From assembly GCA_937868185.1 (NCBI GenBank), contig CALMMG010000202.1, positions 1 to 32,136 on the forward strand: a stretch of 32,136 bases of DNA, written 5' to 3'. The notes under the pieces were generated by a model, which made no database searches, was not told the origin of the DNA, and saw nothing but the letters and a program-made list of their open reading frames with translations. Below are positions 31,178-32,136 of this stretch, piece after piece. Numbering within the stretch: position 1 is the first letter of the stretch; each line of letters begins with the position of its first letter. The DNA comes from an uncultured Pseudomonadota bacterium (GTDB taxonomy: Bacteria; Desulfobacterota; Desulfobulbia; Desulfobulbales; Desulfurivibrionaceae). The position numbers and the translations under genes are program-made.

Positions 31178-31371
31178 TGGAGGAGCTGGCTGTATACCTC
31201 CTGCTCGGCGCAGCCATCGGCGGTATCGCGGTGCTGTCCGTCCTGTATGGGGAAAGTTTGGAAAAACGCAAGGAGGCGGAACGCAATGCCAATATCCTCA
31301 GTACGCAGGCAGCTATTGATCGCCAGCCTGATGTTGACAACCCTTTTGCCCGGCTGCGCAAGGACAACTAG
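31174..31371 (+). CDS. Rz-like inner spanin candidate
   Basis: A protein of 65 residues with an N-terminal membrane helix (VYLLLGAAIGGIAVLSVLY) and a charged helical tail (ESLEKRKEAERNAN). A lipoprotein gene starts inside it in another frame, the hallmark of Rz/Rz1 pairs. It is short for an inner spanin (lambda Rz has about 150 residues), so the assignment rests on gene arrangement. It overlaps the holin-like gene stop (ATGA). Confidence 0.6.
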   Translation: MMEELAVYLLLGAAIGGIAVLSVLYGESLEKRKEAERNANILSTQAAIDRQPDVDNPFARLRKDN

Positions 31372-31507
31372 CGTCTGCCCGGAGTTCCCGGTCCCTTCTG
31401 CCCAGGTGGCCGAGCGGCTGGGCGAGATCTCCTCCCGCGATGCCGAGGTGGCCAGGTGGGGGAATGAACTGCTGCGCTTGCAGCAAAAACTTAAAGAGTG
31501 CAGATAG
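31286..31507 (+). CDS. Rz1-like outer spanin lipoprotein
   Basis: A protein of 73 residues from ATG 31286, preceded by AAGGAGG inside the Rz-like gene. A signal peptide (VRRQLLIASLMLTTLLPGCA) ends in a lipobox LPGC, so the mature protein would be lipidated and sit in the outer membrane. CPEFPVPSAQV and a helix with LLRLQQKLKEC follow. Overlap in a different frame with the preceding membrane protein matches the lambda Rz/Rz1 arrangement. It implies a Gram-negative host. Confidence 0.8.
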   Translation: MPISSVRRQLLIASLMLTTLLPGCARTTSVCPEFPVPSAQVAERLGEISSRDAEVARWGNELLRLQQKLKECR

Positions 31508-31768
31508 ATGGCAACAGCATATACACTCGCCGCGAACGCTACCCTCAGAGACATCGGCAACGCCTCTATCTGGGGTGTGGCTACAGCTCGCACTGGCTCT
31601 GACACCATCAATACTAATGGGTTTAACTTTACCCAAGACCAGGACAGCCGGTACGGTCTTGGCGGAAACACCTCTGCTACCTGGGGTTCGCTCACCATCC
31701 TGGCAACCAAGGGCGGCAAGACCACATGGTTCGTCGAGGTGGATGTCCAGCGGGGCAACATCGCATGA
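31508..31768 (+). CDS. Small Ser/Thr/Asn-rich protein of unknown function
   Basis: A protein of 86 residues starting directly after the lipoprotein stop. The composition (ANATLRDIGNASIWGVATAR, then FNFTQDQDSRYGLGGNTS) suggests a small beta-sheet fold, perhaps a virion surface or fibre-like piece. No signal peptide or motif is recognised. Confidence 0.55.
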   Translation: MATAYTLAANATLRDIGNASIWGVATARTGSDTINTNGFNFTQDQDSRYGLGGNTSATWGSLTILATKGGKTTWFVEVDVQRGNIA

Positions 31769-31807
31769 TGTGGGGGCATCCCTGCGGAGATGAGGAAGGA
31801 ACCGACG

Positions 31808-32032
31808 ATGACTGATGACGCCGAACGTGCTGCCGAATACGAAGCGCTGGAGCGATCCAGCGCAATCACCCAATCAACCCGAAGCATGCGCAAGCGGTCC
31901 CTGGTTTCCCTCACCCATTGCCTGGAGTGCGGGGAAAAGATCCCGGAAAAACGTCGGCAGGCAGAGCCGGGGTGTGAGCTGTGCGTCAAGTGCAAGTCCT
32001 GGGAGGAAAAAGGCGGCAGTTTCTGGCCGTGA
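31808..32032 (+). CDS. TraR/DksA-type zinc-finger protein
   Basis: A protein of 74 residues from ATG 31808, with GAAGGAA upstream. The C4 zinc finger is CLECG (C38, C41) and CELCVKC (C59, C62), with KIPEKRRQAEPG between, the standard TraR/DksA C-terminal pattern. The N-terminal acidic helix starts DDAERAAEYEALE, comparable to the DDxxR/A-x2 tip of phage TraR proteins that bind the RNA polymerase secondary channel. It would alter host transcription without ppGpp. It is the last gene before attR, a usual place for lysogenic accessory genes. Confidence 0.88.
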   Translation: MTDDAERAAEYEALERSSAITQSTRSMRKRSLVSLTHCLECGEKIPEKRRQAEPGCELCVKCKSWEEKGGSFWP

Positions 32033-32038
32033 AAAGAT

Positions 32039-32063
32039 GTGGTCAATTGTGGTCAATTGTGGA
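32039..32063. repeat. Tandem TGTGGTCAAT repeats beside attR, possible integrase arm sites
   Basis: TGTGGTCAAT occurs at 32039-32048 and 32049-32058, followed by a partial copy TGTGGAC. The 10-base spacing is one helical turn and the position is about 40-60 bases from the att core. A related GTTGACCAC lies at 105-113 near attL. Arm-type binding by the integrase is inference. Confidence 0.5.
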
Positions 32064-32064
32064 C

Positions 32065-32098
32065 AAAAAAAGGGGCTGCGGAAAACCCGCAACCCCTT
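32065..32098 (-). terminator. Intrinsic terminator for the tRNA-Pro gene, carried by the phage
   Basis: On the minus strand a stem AAGGGG/CCCCTT and TGCGG/CCGCA (32070-32081 with 32087-32098, one mismatch) is followed by seven T residues (A-run at 32065-32071 on the plus strand). It lies just downstream of the CCA end of the tRNA at attR and inside the phage, so it would terminate tRNA transcription in the lysogen and shield phage genes from it. Confidence 0.8.
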
Positions 32099-32099
32099 G

Positions 32100-32136
32100 C
32101 TATTACTGGTCGGGATGAGAGGATTCGAACCTCCGA
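32100..32136. repeat. attR core, right copy of 37-base direct repeat
   Basis: Identical to 1-37. The repeat may continue past the window end, as the left copy still resembles tRNA to about position 55. Confidence 0.93.
32107..32136 (-). tRNA. 3' end of the reconstituted tRNA-Pro (partial)
   Basis: On the minus strand this contains most of the T-arm (TCGGAGGTTCGAATCC) and the acceptor strand with encoded CCA ending at 32107. The 5' part of the gene lies outside the window. By comparison with the left copy the anticodon is probably CGG, so this should be the working tRNA-Pro gene whose 3' end is supplied by the phage. Confidence 0.8.

Larger units (their letters stand above)
1..32136. mobile_element. 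Complete lambda-like siphophage prophage in tRNA-Pro
   Basis: A 37-base direct repeat with tRNA 3'-end sequence bounds the window at both ends. Between the copies are an integrase, repressor and Cro-like pair, replication genes, terminase, portal, protease-capsid, a lambda-ordered tail module ending in a fibre, and lysis genes. There is no contractile sheath or baseplate gene, so a flexible non-contractile tail is expected. The excised circle would be about 32,099 bp. All hallmark genes except one small frameshifted gene look intact, so the prophage may be inducible; that is inference. Confidence 0.95.

Noticed and set aside
31765-31815. A 16-codon frame beginning with ATGATG before the DksA-like gene
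   Set aside because: Too short and without motif; more likely leader sequence, although the ATGA overlap is noted.
30316-32046. A 576-codon open frame on the minus strand across the lysis genes
   Set aside because: It lies antisense to a dozen coupled plus-strand genes with recognisable motifs (M15, ferredoxin, lipobox, DksA). It has no family features and results from GC-rich codon bias.
1-32136. CRISPR arrays, insertion sequences, complete tRNA or rRNA genes
   Set aside because: None seen: no regularly spaced repeat-spacer units, no transposase, and only tRNA 3' fragments at the ends.

Overview
The window is one complete temperate siphophage genome (about 32.1 kb) integrated at the 3' end of a tRNA-Pro(CGG) gene. 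The same 37-base sequence occurs at 1-37 and 32100-32136 and holds the T-arm, acceptor stem and CCA end of the tRNA on the minus strand. The left copy is a displaced tRNA fragment (attL, next to the integrase). The right copy is the 3' end of the working tRNA, whose 5' part lies beyond the window (attR). The spanin pair, Gram-negative-style tail genes and GC-rich coding sequence point to a proteobacterium-like Gram-negative host. A Desulfobacterota-type anaerobe would fit the phage-borne ferredoxin, but that is only a guess.

Left arm, minus strand (90-3213): integrase, a zinc-ribbon membrane protein and a stand-alone HsdR-N/PD-(D/E)XK nuclease-like protein form a tightly coupled operon, followed by an XRE-type repressor. 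The nuclease-like and zinc-ribbon genes look like lysogenic cargo, possibly phage defence. A divergent control region (3214-3407) carries paired TTTCAC/GTGAAA operators over the rightward promoter.

Early region, plus strand (3408-9632): a Cro-like XRE regulator, a run of small coupled genes, a tail-completion (gpZ/gp10)-like protein in an unusual place, and a P4/D5-type helicase and a zinc-ribbon/TOPRIM primase. Between helicase and primase lies an AT-rich stretch with six copies of ATGACGAT or its complement, the best candidate for the replication origin.

Packaging, head and tail (9629-29325): small membrane protein, Nu1-like small terminase, DNA methyltransferase, several unknowns, GpA-type large terminase, a MerR-like HTH protein, an intrinsic terminator, a head protein at the gpW position, lambda-type portal, a fused prohead protease-major capsid protein with an internal ribosome-binding site, FI/FII-position proteins, tail terminator, tail tube, tail assembly chaperone with a -1 frameshift extension, tape measure, M- and L-like tail-tip proteins, NlpC/P60 (K-like), I/J-like tail-tip protein and tail fibre. 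Gene order follows lambda closely.

Right end (29328-32032): small tail-associated proteins, a frameshifted small gene, a TM/coiled-coil protein, a small ferredoxin, an M15 peptidase endolysin, a holin-like protein, an overlapping Rz/Rz1-like spanin pair, an unknown, and a TraR/DksA zinc-finger protein. Most plus-strand genes overlap by ATGA, GTGA or TGATG, showing long translationally coupled operons. A minus-strand intrinsic terminator inside the right end would serve the host tRNA gene after integration.
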